From NCBI GenBank assembly GCA_037176885.1, contig JAWWNJ010000003.1:744001-808000 (forward strand): 64,000 nucleotides of DNA. Direction: 5' to 3'. This document shows, in pieces, positions 52,801-61,163 of this stretch (position 1 is the first letter of the stretch; every line of letters starts with the position of its first letter). The position numbers and the translations under genes were made by a program. The DNA comes from Favolaschia claudopus (Eukaryota > Basidiomycota > Agaricomycetes > Agaricales > Mycenaceae). The notes beneath the pieces are model-generated. The model saw only the letters and a program-made list of their open reading frames with translations, did no database searches and was not told the DNA's origin.

Positions 52801-52993
52801 ACAAAAACGAGCTATGACGACAGCGGGGGAGAGGACTAGGGCCGGGGGAGAAGACTAAGGTCGTACAGGAGGGAGGGGAGAGTCACCGAGCCAAAAGCAC
52901 GACGGGGTGGAGGCCGGCAAGACGAAAAAGAGATGGAGCATGTGATATATGGCATCACCTTTGCCAATCCCGCTGGTCTCTTCAGACCTTTCA
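49863..52993 (-). mobile_element. PAT/Ngaro-type retroelement with split direct repeats, no recombinase ORF
   Basis: On the minus strand the order is A1 (52993-52798), ORF, B1 (50387-50265), A2 (50265-50070), an 84-bp spacer, B2 (49985-49863). The A copies are both 196 bp and the B copies both 123 bp; each pair reads the same by eye. B1 and A2 abut within one base. This A1-ORF-B1A2-B2 plan is the hallmark of PAT/Ngaro elements of the DIRS order. A tyrosine recombinase is normally encoded but none is present. A rearranged relative lies at about 44690-44890. Confidence 0.85.
50552..52720 (-). CDS. DIRS-order gag-knuckle / RT / RNase H polyprotein, intact frame
   Basis: From ATG 52718-52720 to 50552: 722 aa, no stop. 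Seen: CWGHNRVGGCWEGRRRCLRR followed by CSHCGNRHHTAPFC (knuckles near residue 70); RT from about residue 270 (RRRIHHLSYPPGSSVNDAIP, LYKADLEAAFRHIPIHPDHV, catalytic box HYLDDWI); RNase H-like part with FEVFTDASGKLGIGGHWAGI, HWKEMRAVLRAA, FRIDNEAISTCLQ and PTHENAVADALSRF, i.e. D-E-D-D positions. RT of this type groups with DIRS/PAT elements by the HDLS/HHLSYP-G-SVND motif. Known partners of this protein are a tyrosine recombinase and sometimes a methyltransferase; both are missing. Upstream non-ATG codons extend the frame to 52804 into repeat A1. The open frame suggests recent activity in trans. Confidence 0.85.
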   Translation of the reverse strand: MPSLRPGFRLINVNGLIGWHHEDRGHWTPPTDGRILMETGTRVRAQICWGHNRVGGCWEGRRRCLRRHVCSHCGNRHHTAPFCARRSSNPPDVARPVLPQENPPDGALSKPGERGGDASGSPRSDLSRTVPSPPLVTHMADSDRPFFPIEVTPQSLPPARPNTDLLFPLTTPHSKPMPPTKLHPEAWARALADYPDRPFAETLVSAIRHGVLLGVDPMLMPSPSPSAPAPLLSALAFPETVDKDIAHEVSLGRIIDITDMADTVKPVLSPLGSVPKKYSEKRRRIHHLSYPPGSSVNDAIPAEYGHLVYEAVMGAIDRVRKAGPGSFLYKADLEAAFRHIPIHPDHVHLMGFEWKMRLFLDIFLPFGIRTGPRLYNYFAEAHHWILLSRDEVMKLIQHYLDDWINVTPASKGLAYAEHGRAVFRSVAAELGFSISGAKEEGPTHCLEFLGIELDTVKMQARLPADKLGRVLLLLDQCLSRGSASHYDLEQLCGHLVFAQSVIPVGRFFTRRIRDFLRSLAFLPRRQRRRLPASAKLDIAWWNSFLPTFNGIYVIGPPRISFEVFTDASGKLGIGGHWAGIDSFFTEPVPARYRRHPIHWKEMRAVLRAAEIWGHCWAGFEVVFRIDNEAISTCLQSGSIDHPPTQALFRAFALLAVHHDFTFRPLWIPTHENAVADALSRFKWLSLAELRPQWPLPKSGTRPATVAVSPSSPIVSPSPHHHS

Positions 52994-52999
52994 TGACCA

Positions 53000-53979
53000 T
53001 GCAAAACTGATTTGCACAGGAAGCTGTAGATCGAGCTATGCAGGATTTGCGCAATGATCGCCGCTCATTTGGAGGAACCACGGTGGTGTTTGGAGGAGAC
53101 TTCCAGCAAATTCTTCCCGTTATTCTCAAGGGCGGTCGAGAACAGATTGTCGGAGCATGCATTCAGCGATCAAGATTGTGGCGAAACATTCACCTCCCTC
53201 ATCAGAACATGCGTCTTGGCGGTCCTAATGCAAGTCGAGAGGAGAAGGAACTTGCCGAGTGGTTGGTAGATGTTGGAAGTGGCAAAAACCTTGACCTCGC
53301 AACGCTCCCGGACTCGACAAAACTTCCATCCAACTCTGTCCAGTCTCTAGCTGCCGACTTATACCCCAGAATTGGAACCCTTCCACTCGACGAGCCCCAG
53401 GATCAGTATTTCTTGGAGCGTACAATCTTATCGGCCCGCAACGACGATGTTGACGACTTGAACCAAACTCTTTTGGACGACTTTCCGGGACCCGAGCATG
53501 TATTCAACAGTGTAGATTTTCCTGCTGCGAAAGCTGCCTTCCAAACACAAACCACCTCGCTTTGGACAGCCGAATGGCAAGCCTCCCCCCGCTATTCAAA
53601 ATACACCCGCCTCGACAAAACAGCATCGGTCCATTCAGTCCATAAACCCCTGCTTAACCTCTCACGACGAAACTCTAGCCTCATCGTCCAACTTCGAACC
53701 CACACAGTGGGCCTGAACTCTTGGCTACACAAAATACATCGCGCCGACTCACCCCTCTGCCAGACCTGCCATCGACGCGAGAACGTCGAACACTTCATTC
53801 TCTTCTGCACCCGCTACAAAACACAGCGCACCCACTTACTTGCAGCCCTCGGCCGCAAAGCGACGTCTCTCGGCTATCTACTTACCAACGAAAAAGGCAT
53901 CCGACATTTACTACAATATATTCACGCTACAAACCGTCTCCCAATCTACAACGACACCACTCTACAAAATCCCCCATGA
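53000..53979 (+). pseudogene. Chimeric ORF: Helitron PIF1-type helicase exon fused to a LINE ORF2 C-terminus
   Basis: The first part (after an acceptor-like gcacag at 53016-53021; EAVDRAMQDLRND) gives SFGGTTVVFGGDFQQILPVI, QNMRLGGPNAS-like, KELAEWLVDVGSGKN and ERTILSARNDDVDDLNQTLL: the middle of the Pif1-like helicase of Helitrons (GGDFxQILPV is motif III/IV-type). Walker A and the final motifs are absent. Near 53520 it joins, in frame, a LINE C-terminus: LWTAEWQASPRYSKYTRLDK, LIVQLRTHTVGLNSWLHKIH, then CQTCHRRENVEHFILFC (CCHC) and a stop at 53979. The ORF of 313 codons has an ATG at 53038. Each half is inactive alone. The junction indicates template switching or LINE insertion into a Helitron exon. 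Confidence 0.75.
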
Positions 53980-54480
53980 TAATCCAAATTATATACCCTC
54001 CCTATTGCCTATGCACATCCCATTCATACCTTATTATATGACATACTGTCCAACCCCTCCTCGCCCTTCCCCCCTTCTTCCAATTTCTCGCCATATGAAA
54101 CCTCCACCCCAGTCCCGAGCGTCCGAGACAACTCCGCTCGGCGACTTGTCACCCAATCACCCACGTCCCGAGCGTCAGAGAAAACTCCGCTTGCGAGACC
54201 ATCCCGCGCGCTCCAATCCACATCCCACCCGATTGCCCTACCCTAAACCTCGTCCCCCACACACACACATTTGCTCCTCCCATGACGCCCACTGCCTCTC
54301 CGAAGTCGCCTGCCCCGCCCTGCTGCCCCGCCTGCCGTCCGGACCACACACGACATACGGCCCGAGTCTTCTTGAATAGTTGTTGAATAGTACAGTAGAA
54401 ACGTGTACCATAGCCGCTTGCAGCGGCTCGAGCACGATAATTGATCTCACCATGATCAACAGCTAAATACAGTACCCAAC
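53980..54480 (+). other. LINE 3' UTR-like tract with hairpin
   Basis: Pyrimidine-rich sequence after the chimeric ORF. A 30-bp block (cgtcccgagcgtc.gagaaaactccgctt type) occurs twice (54112, 54168). At 54413-54427 GCCGCTTGCAGCGGC is a perfect hairpin, placed as in the other LINE 3' ends; no clear tandem tail. Confidence 0.4.
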
Positions 54481-54635
54481 ATACACACGACATAATGGCG
54501 GATTTTGACTCAATTGCGGGCATACAGACGTAGTAGGGTGTTAGCTAGGGCTTGAATTACACTTTGAAGGATTTTCCAGCTTGGAGAGGCAATATAATGC
54601 GTGTTTGGGGGTTATGGTATAGGTGGCCCCAGGAA

Positions 54636-55125
54636 AGTGGCCCAGACGTTCTTACGTCCTTTTTCCCATCACCTTCAAAATCAATCAAACGTCAAAACTG
54701 TCATTGTAATTACCGATTAGGAAACAGCTCTGCTCTACGCCTACAAGGACTACGAGGGCCAATGATAATACGGGTGAAGGCCTGATGCAAATCCTGACGG
54801 AAACCGGAGATTTTTGCGATTTGGCCTCTGCAAAATCCTGACTTTTTGGCCTGTTTTTGCGCGATGGCCTGGTCTGAATCCTGACCGAAACCGCGGCAGC
54901 GGAGAAATTTTTTCGGAAAATGCCTCCGAAATGGCCCGATTTGAGCCAACAAATTGGCCTGATGGCAAAATCCTGACTTTTTGGACCGAATTTTGGGTGT
55001 AGGCCTGTCTGAATCCTGACTTTTTGCTCAGGATCTGTCCTGACTTTTTGGCCGTCAGAAAATCAGGCCTTTATGGGGATTATCATTGGCCCTGGACTAC
55101 GTAGGAACGTCTGGGTTTCCGAGAC
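54636..55125. mobile_element. CCCAGACG-family MITE split by a hAT-like element
   Basis: CCCAGACGTTCTTACG at the left and CGTAGGAACGTCTGGGtttc at the right belong together; without the 54755-55093 insert it equals the 22829 copy. Confidence 0.7.
54755..55093. mobile_element. 339-bp hAT-like MITE, exact 8-bp duplication
   Basis: AGGGCCAATGATAAT and ATTATCATTGGCCCT ends; ggactacg at 54747-54754 and 55094-55101. The interior has at least five copies of aatcctgac(ttttt)ggcc-like words in both halves. Confidence 0.85.
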
Positions 55126-55129
55126 TATG

Positions 55130-55262
55130 TCCGCTATCATACGCGTTTTTTCCCATCACTTTCAAAAATCTATCAGACGTCAAAGGCTGTCATTGTAATT
55201 ACAGATTAGGAAGGAGCTCCGCGCCCTCACGGATTGCGTATAAACGTCTGGGTTTCCGAGAC
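55130..55262. mobile_element. Third CCCAGACG-family copy (left end replaced)
   Basis: Body ttttcccatcactttcaaaa and tgtcattgtaattacagatt, right end aacgtctgggtttccgagac. The left end begins gctatcatacg, which resembles the GATAGC element end. Confidence 0.6.
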
Positions 55263-55276
55263 TATCGACAGCTCAG

Positions 55277-55303
55277 ATACAGTGTAGCAGGGTTCTTTGG
55301 ATA
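55277..55303. repeat. Lone end of the TA element family
   Basis: cagtgtagcagggttctttg then gatag, as in 42890-43639. Confidence 0.6.
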
Positions 55304-56230
55304 GCAACTTTAATGTTTGCGATTTTCCCACTCAACATCAGCCCCGAGACCTAGGTCCTGATCGGGCCCACCGGCAAAGTTACCGGCCCAGCCAAATTCG
55401 TATGGTGCGCATCGCCAAGTGAACTTTGGCGAACACCTCGTCTATCGTCTTACCGCTGGGTTGAACTGAAGTACAGTAAATACGAAGTGTTGAATATCTC
55501 GGCCAGTTATTATCGTAATCACTTGTGTAGGATCTCCGTCAGTGTAAAAAAGTGTCTGTGGATTTTGCCAATTGACAACAAGTCTTTCTTGTGCCTTTTT
55601 GCTTTCCACTCTGTATTCCACCCCAATTGAGGAGGTAGGGAGGGTTTCAATTGTATGCCAAGGAAATGAATTGTGTCTCTTATAGTCCTTGAGAGTTCAT
55701 AGCCCTTATATCTATTAGTTACTTCTAGTTATCAATATATGGAATGTGAAACCCCTGCTCTGGGCTAGTCGCCATTCCCCGGGAAAGGGTAACCGTAGTT
55801 ACCAGCTGGCCACCGGCTGACTGCACTGGACGCAGCAGACCATAGGGGGGTTGACCCGATCCACACACCCGATCCACACAGTGGGTCGGGATATAGTAAC
55901 CGTTAAGCCAGACTGGCTTAAGAAGTGATGAACTAGTACCCTCCTCATCCAAATCAAAGCCAGTCTCTTCGCAGCAGGTGGTTTCGTTGGGGGGGCCGTC
56001 GACCTCTTCAGCTAAGGCGGTAGCTTTTGCTGAGACCAGTAGCGGTCTGAAGCGCAAGCGTGTCGTCTCGGATGATGCCACTGGCCCTGTCCCCTCTAAA
56101 AAGGTATACCTCTCTCAACATTGTCTTTCTATTTCCAGCTATCTACAAAACACGAAAAAAAGTTCACACAACGGTTTTGACAGCTCCTGAGGCTCGGAGT
56201 CCTGCCTAATTCGGCCAGCCCGCTCCACTC
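55304..56230. other. Mostly unassigned; short exon-like ORF with basic patch
   Basis: 55978-56150 encodes TSSAKAVAFAETSSGLKRKR then VVSDDATGPVPSKK, ending at a splice-like gtatac; an exon scrap with a nuclear-localisation-like LKRKR. The rest of the stretch holds nothing I can support. Confidence 0.3.
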
Positions 56231-56283
56231 TCTCCGACACTCGCCCTTTCGTCACTGCTCCTGGAACGTCTCTCTCGCCTACC

Positions 56284-56460
56284 ATGCCCTACAATACCTT
56301 CCGCAACATCCCTCCTGCACACAAGCGGCTCATGATTACCATGGCCGCCAACGGGATGTCCAATCAAGAAATTGCATAGGCTGCAACACCAGGTCGCCCC
56401 GCCCTGACGCGCCAGCCGTCGACGCAATGGATCCGGCAGTGCTTACCTCATATGGTAATT
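56284..56460 (+). pseudogene. Tc1/mariner-type transposase N-terminal helix-turn-helix scrap
   Basis: MPYNTFRNIPPAHKRLMITM, then AANGMSNQEIA, a stop (tag), and after it sequence that fits no continuing helix. The pattern K-R--I----NGMS--EIA is the first HTH of Tc1/mariner transposases and resolvase-like proteins. About 40 residues remain. Confidence 0.45.
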
Positions 56461-56656
56461 GACGTCATCGCATCAATGGGAACTTTTTTTCGGAGCGCTC
56501 CAGTGTTTTGTAGATAGCTGTCAGCCTCACTTGTCTCCCTTTACAGTTAGTCCTTTACAGTCAATGACTAAGAAGAAGACACGAGGTGAAGGCGAAATTC
56601 TGGCTTTAGGTCAAGTCGTCATCGTGCCCACTGAACCGGTAAGTTATCTATAGTGG

Positions 56657-56771
56657 CGGCGCCATCTGATGCCACCCCAAAAAAATTGATGTGACCCCAA
56701 TCGACTCCATTTGCATCAAAAGTTCCAGAAATAGGCTGTTGTATTTTCAGGGGTGGCATCAGATGGCGCAG
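56657..56771. mobile_element. 115-bp MITE with 20-bp perfect arms
   Basis: GCGCCATCTGATGCCACCCC (56659-56678) and its exact inverse (56750-56769). The core contains tgcatcaaaagttccagaa. Confidence 0.75.
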
Positions 56772-56827
56772 TGTAAGCTGATGTGGGTGGGCATGATCTT
56801 TTTCGTTTCACTGAAAGCATCTTGCAG

Positions 56828-56998
56828 ATTAGAGCATTTTGGCAAACGGTGAAAATCAAATCTCAGTTCGAAAAACTAAGCGAGTTTGGTGAAAAACTAC
56901 AGTGGGCTGCGCACTGTTTTGCAGCTCCACAACCAAAATTTGGTTAGCGGGAACTGAAGAAAAAAATCATTTTTCACCGTTTGCCAAAGTGCTCTATT
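56828..56998. mobile_element. About 170-bp MITE, TAGAGC ends
   Basis: TAGAGCATTTTGGCAAACGG (56830) is inverted at 56969-56996. Flanks gat|TAGAGC and GCTCTA|ttg are the same as at the 62772-63003 element. Confidence 0.75.
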
Positions 56999-56999
56999 G

Positions 57000-57660
57000 A
57001 CGAGAAAGGTATGGTGCGCGTCACTTAGTCACCGCCTCCTTTGCACTACTGCCAAATCGGCCGGAGGCCGAAATTTTTTCAAAACACCCTATTGAAGGCT
57101 GGATTTCAACCGATTTGGGGACTTTTTGAGTGGACTTTTGACGCATCTATTTGTGCGATTTGGGTTTATTGAGCAATGGCATAGGAGCGGTGTTTGATAT
57201 CCCTCGTATTGAGGCTTCTGGAGTCAAAATTGGTGTATACTGCCAAATTGGGTGGGGTGAAAATTTATAGCTCCTTCAATTATTTAAATTTTGGAAATCC
57301 CTCTTGGAAAGTTGTTCCTCTGTTGAAAAGGAGTCGTTTTGCAAGAGGAATGAAAATTAGGGCAAAAACTGGGGTCACAGTTAGCGTTGTCACGGAGAGG
57401 CGGTGCGCGCATGTCGGAAAAATCCTGGATTGCTTATAGCGGCGTGGAAGTAGTTAGAAGGTGTTCGAAGGCCCCAAGCCTCGGGGTCTCTTATAATGTA
57501 CAGTTAAAACCTCATGATGGTCTCTAAGACACTCGGGTGACCTCTAAGCCACTCTAATCCATTACGCGATTGGAGCCTTCCAGCACCTTAGAATCCGCTA
57601 AAATCGACCAGAATCCCCCGGCATACTCAATAGCCAGCCTGTATCTATACCAGTACTACA
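57000..57660. other. No gene seen
   Basis: Short open frames without recognisable motifs; caccgcctc occurs near the left and, inverted, near 57400. Possibly an old element. Confidence 0.25.
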
Positions 57661-58468
57661 TGACACGTAGGGAGACATAGACGAAACAATTTTATTTCAA
57701 AATTGGAGAATAATGACACAATACTACTTCCCGCTGGCCGCTGACGACCACGGCGGGGGAGGGGAACTTCGAGAGTATGCGGCGAGTGGTCAAGGATAAA
57801 ATCCGGCTCGAGACGAGCTCGTCTGGGACGACCCCGCTTGAAATGGCTACGCTTGCGGCGCCGGTTGACGCTGAGAATGGTCAAGATGAGCGCAGTGAAA
57901 GCGAAAGAGAACAAAAAATACCGATCGTCGTCGTCGTAATTGTGATCAGGGAAGAGGCTGCGTAGTCATAATCGACGCACCTTTCATCGAATTCTCGCTC
58001 ATTTTCCCATACGAACTGCTCCTAGCTCACGACAGTGGTCAGTGCCAGTGTGAAGTCAATCCATGCTGTTGACGTACCGCCGTTCCTAAAATCCAGCCCA
58101 GGCCGCGCATCCAGCTTGCCCGAAATGCTCCTCGGTGCCTAGCCAATGCAGCAGTTGTCGTTGTCGTTGTCGTCGCCACTGAAACGTCAGTCGCAGTATT
58201 CAAGAATCGGTAGGGGTGTTTCGCAGGAGAGGGGGGGGAGCAACGGCGGCGGCGTCAGACGGGGACAGTGAGGGCGACGGCGATGACAAGATGCATTGTC
58301 GAGGTGGTGGTGGTGGTGGTGGTGGTGGGAGGAGACAAGAGACAAGGGAGGCGTCCGCGTCGTGTGTGCTGCGGATGTGGAGCACTGTCGTCATTGCTCG
58401 GCATTTCGGCATACGGACTGTGGACGTTTTTCACGGTTTTCTGCCAAGCACGGCGAGGCAATTTTATG
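57661..58468 (-). other. 3' flank of the zinc-finger gene with (ggt)n and poly-Arg-like tract
   Basis: The minus-strand ORF 57645-57914 (SFAFTALILTILSVNRRRKR SHF) shows one possible membrane helix followed by a basic run; unassigned. A (ggt)n run at 58303-58329 is shared with 12096-12115. Confidence 0.3.
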
Positions 58469-59041
58469 TCACAATCCATGAATATCCTCCCATGGGTCCT
58501 CAGAGCCGGCTATGAGTGTCGTTGGATCAACAGCAAATGGAGCCGTCAGATCGTCGTTGGAAGCCACGGGGATTGTCAAAGGGAGTGTAGATATGATCGA
58601 GCGTAATCGTGTAAGAATGATGCGACGTTCGTCAGAGGCGTCGGTCCGGTTGGGAACAGATGTCGATGCCGATGAAGTGCTGAGCGTTAGGCGCTCAGCA
58701 CCCGTGGATTCGTTCTGAATGCCGTGCGATAAACACTCGGCATCCTGGGAAGCCTGTGACGCGGTGTTGGGCGTAAAACTCCCAACATCAGTGTCCGGAG
58801 GAGGTGCTGAATTCTGGCCGGCTGTGGCAGCACCGTGGGGGTGAGAAGATGAAGCCGCCGCCGGGGCGCGTGAAACCTTCGGAGCGACAGAGAAGAACGA
58901 TGTAAGTGATCGGGTACCTGCTGCAGCCTTCGCCTTTGCAATGTGTTTTGCGCTTTTCTCGTGCCCATCCCAATTCGAATCACCACCATGACCATATTTA
59001 ATTGTCCGCTTACATACTCCGCAATATCGTGAAGTCTCGGG
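58469..59041 (-). CDS. BED-like zinc-finger protein, main exon
   Basis: The exon 59041..58469 is open for 190 codons. It starts after a good acceptor (ctgac...ctacag) and reads RYCGVCKRTIKYGHGGDSNW then DGHEKSAKHI: a C-x2-C ... W-x2-H-x5-H finger as in BED/transposase-linked fingers. Then RSLTSFFSVAPK, a low-complexity Ala/Ser/Pro region, a helix DERRIILTRLRSIISTLP and a C-terminal DPWEDIHGL, followed by TGA. The motif SLTSFF and DPWE order is that of a multicopy Agaricomycete family linked to transposons; true family members continue after DPWE, so this one is probably cut by the stop (the related sequence at 12.3 kb continues open). Exon 1 may be MAGDE (ATG near 59102) joined through a GC donor; a normal GT donor would be out of frame. 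Its 3' flank (57.7-58.4 kb) matches 11.6-12.2 kb. Confidence 0.5.
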   Translation of the reverse strand, partial: PETSRYCGVCKRTIKYGHGGDSNWDGHEKSAKHIAKAKAAAGTRSLTSFFSVAPKVSRAPAAASSSHPHGAATAGQNSAPPPDTDVGSFTPNTASQASQDAECLSHGIQNESTGAERLTLSTSSASTSVPNRTDASDERRIILTRLRSIISTLPLTIPVASNDDLTAPFAVDPTTLIAGSEDPWEDIHGL

Positions 59042-59333
59042 CTGTAGGCTCTGTCAGTCAAATACGAGGTGGATGGGTCGTGATACATGCCTCGTCTCCC
59101 GCCATGATTGCGCTCATATAAGACGGCCACTCTGACGGACCTCGGGAGACGGAGATGAAAAGAAGAGAAGATCAAAAGCAGTGTAAAAGGTTGACTCTGT
59201 TTGGCATCAAGCTCCGTCGCTGTCAGATTTCTTGGTGATGGTCGAATATTAGTGCAAATTTTTTTTGACTTTTTTTTTCTGACCATCTAAAACGCATTTT
59301 TGAAGCATTCCGCAACTTTTTCCAAAAACTGAA

Positions 59334-59500
59334 ATAAATTTTGAGGGTCCGGCCAAAATTTTGCCCACCAACCACTAAGAATAGCGGATATCTCACCCAA
59401 AAAATTTAGCAGGTGCCTGAACTCATTCCGATACATATCGGGGTCATGGGAAAAGGTCGATAAATTTGTCGAGCTTTGATTGTCCGGAACTGTACATACT
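59334..59500. mobile_element. Single diverged arm of the foldback family
   Basis: gggtccggccaaaattttgc, actaagaatagcggatatct, ggaaaaggtcgataaatttg and gattgtccgg match the arm of 9604-10544 in order, with deletions. It ends 31 bp from the cyclin stop. Confidence 0.75.
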
Positions 59501-59531
59501 GTGGCACACCAATTTGGGGGGTTTAAAGTCC

Positions 59532-60526
59532 TCACCATAGAGCAGGAACAGCCTTTGCATACAAACCGGTTGTGCGGGTCGAGGGACTTGCCAACAGACC
59601 AATGCAACAACAGTCCAGATGGTAGGACCCAGCTGATTCGCGAGGAGTCTGAGGCGACGCAGATGAGGGTGAGCCTTCTGCGCATGTGCTTGAAGTCGAC
59701 GCTGCCGGAGATGACGATGCTGACGGGGTGGGTGCCGGCGGCGCAGGACTGCCAGGGTACGCGGGGGCGACCAAAATCGGCCCATGCGGTAGCCCGTCCG
59801 CGAGCCTGATCATATTGGAAACCAGGCCCAGGGGAAGGAAACGCGAGGCGTCCGCGGGAGCGGCCCGCCTCGAAACGGTGGCAAGAGAATACGTAGGGTA
59901 TGGTCTTTTCGACCAAGACGAAAAATCCTGTCGAACCATAGCCTGAAAATTGCGCAAAATGCGGCTGTCAACGTTGAGTTCCCAGTCCAACAGATTACAC
60001 ATATGACGTTCCATTGCATTGATCTCCCGGAGAGGGAATATGTTTTGGGCGGCAATACTCCAGGAAAGATTAGAGAAGCTAGCATCGCATACCATCTTGG
60101 ATGCAATCATGAGCGTAGAAAGAAAGAGTCGATGACCGGACGATCCGCGAGCTTGGGGGAATCGTCCTTTTAAACGTTGGAGCAAAACCAAGGCTACGTA
60201 GGGAACATTGGAGTGCACGCGGATACGCTGCAACACTGCACTTATGAAACTGGGCAGGGGCATATCGGTTTTGGTGCGGGCTGCGACACAGCAAAACAGG
60301 TGGCAGATGAAGCGCGCGCTGAGCTCTGCAATGTAATGGTGACCGTCATTCGCGGACTAGGAAGAGAAATCAAAACGTCTCGAGGACGGAGCGAGGAGCA
60401 GGTGCTCACATTGGACGAAATGTCAGAGACGTTCGCCCGATTTACAACCAGTGGAGCTTGTAAATTTTGGGACGCCGCCAGCCATGGATGAGGTGCGTTC
60501 ATACGTGGCAGCAACCACGTGCACAT
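59532..60526 (-). CDS. PHO80/PCL-type cyclin-domain protein, two exons
   Basis: Exons 60526..60410 and 60356..59532 across a 53-nt intron (60357-60409, GTGAGC...CCTAG, phase 0) give 313 aa; ATG 60502 is an alternative start. Cyclin box: YIAELSARFICHLF, MPLPSFISAVLQRIRVHSNV, ALVLLQRLKGRFPQARGSSG, HRLFLSTLMIASKMVCDASF, SNLSWS, LREINAMERHMCNLLDWELN. That is the conserved helix series of fungal PHO80-like cyclins that bind and direct a cyclin-dependent kinase. A Ser/Pro/Ala-rich tail follows (phosphosite-rich). The last residues and the 3' flank run into a foldback relic 31 bp away, so the natural C-terminus may have been altered. Frame and splice sites are intact; I take it as a host gene. Confidence 0.8.
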
Positions 60527-60539
60527 TAGGGGTGCTCAA

Positions 60540-60890
60540 TTCTTACTTAGTTCAGTTCTTGGTTCAGTTCGTTCAGTTCACTTTTTAGAAGAAAATAATT
60601 TGTCAATCAGTCGATGCGAACGATCTTTATCGGTGTCGTAATGCCCGCCCTCCTGCGCGCCAGCTACTGCTGTTGCCTTTTTTTCTCGACCGATGCGACC
60701 CCACCTTGCCCATACCCATGCTTCTAGTTCACCCAGGCATTTCGACAACATTTCGATGCTGCAAATTAATGTTCCATGAATGCATGAACAAACCCCCCTT
60801 CGCCTCCCCCAGTCTGACATTACGGCACGCTTTCCCACCACGTGTCAGGCCTTACGTTTGTCAGTCTGACCGCGTCTTAGACGCGTTTTT
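60540..60890. other. Intergenic, no gene seen
   Basis: Contains ttcttggttcagttcgttca repeats at 60555-60580. No coding signal beyond short ORFs. Confidence 0.3.
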
Positions 60891-60895
60891 CAAGT

Positions 60896-61156
60896 TTAAA
60901 TGGCGTGTCGCATCGACTGAAGGCACTTGAAAAGCATGTTCCTATTGTGGAGCAGGCTGCGGGAGCAGGGCGCTGCTTCTTCTTCTTCTCCGGTTCCTTC
61001 GACTCTTTTGCAAGGGATGCTAGGAGCAGAGGGAGGGATGTGAGACAGCGTTGAGGGATGTGAGCAGAGAAGCCGCGTCGTACCAAACTTGGTGACAACA
61101 GCGGTATCAACCTTCTCTGCAATGATCTCCTCAATTGGGCGGTTCGCATCGGCCAT
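60896..61156 (-). pseudogene. Continuation frame after the coiled-coil ORF
   Basis: MADANRPIEEIIAEKVDTAV then VTKFG begins 7 bp after the stop of the upstream gene. In relatives such a helix (SIEQMVDEK-like) follows the same protein, so this is probably the original C-terminus separated by a frame change; downstream of VTKFG the sequence is unrelated (acceptor/donor or decay). Confidence 0.4.
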
Positions 61157-61163
61157 CTCAGCG

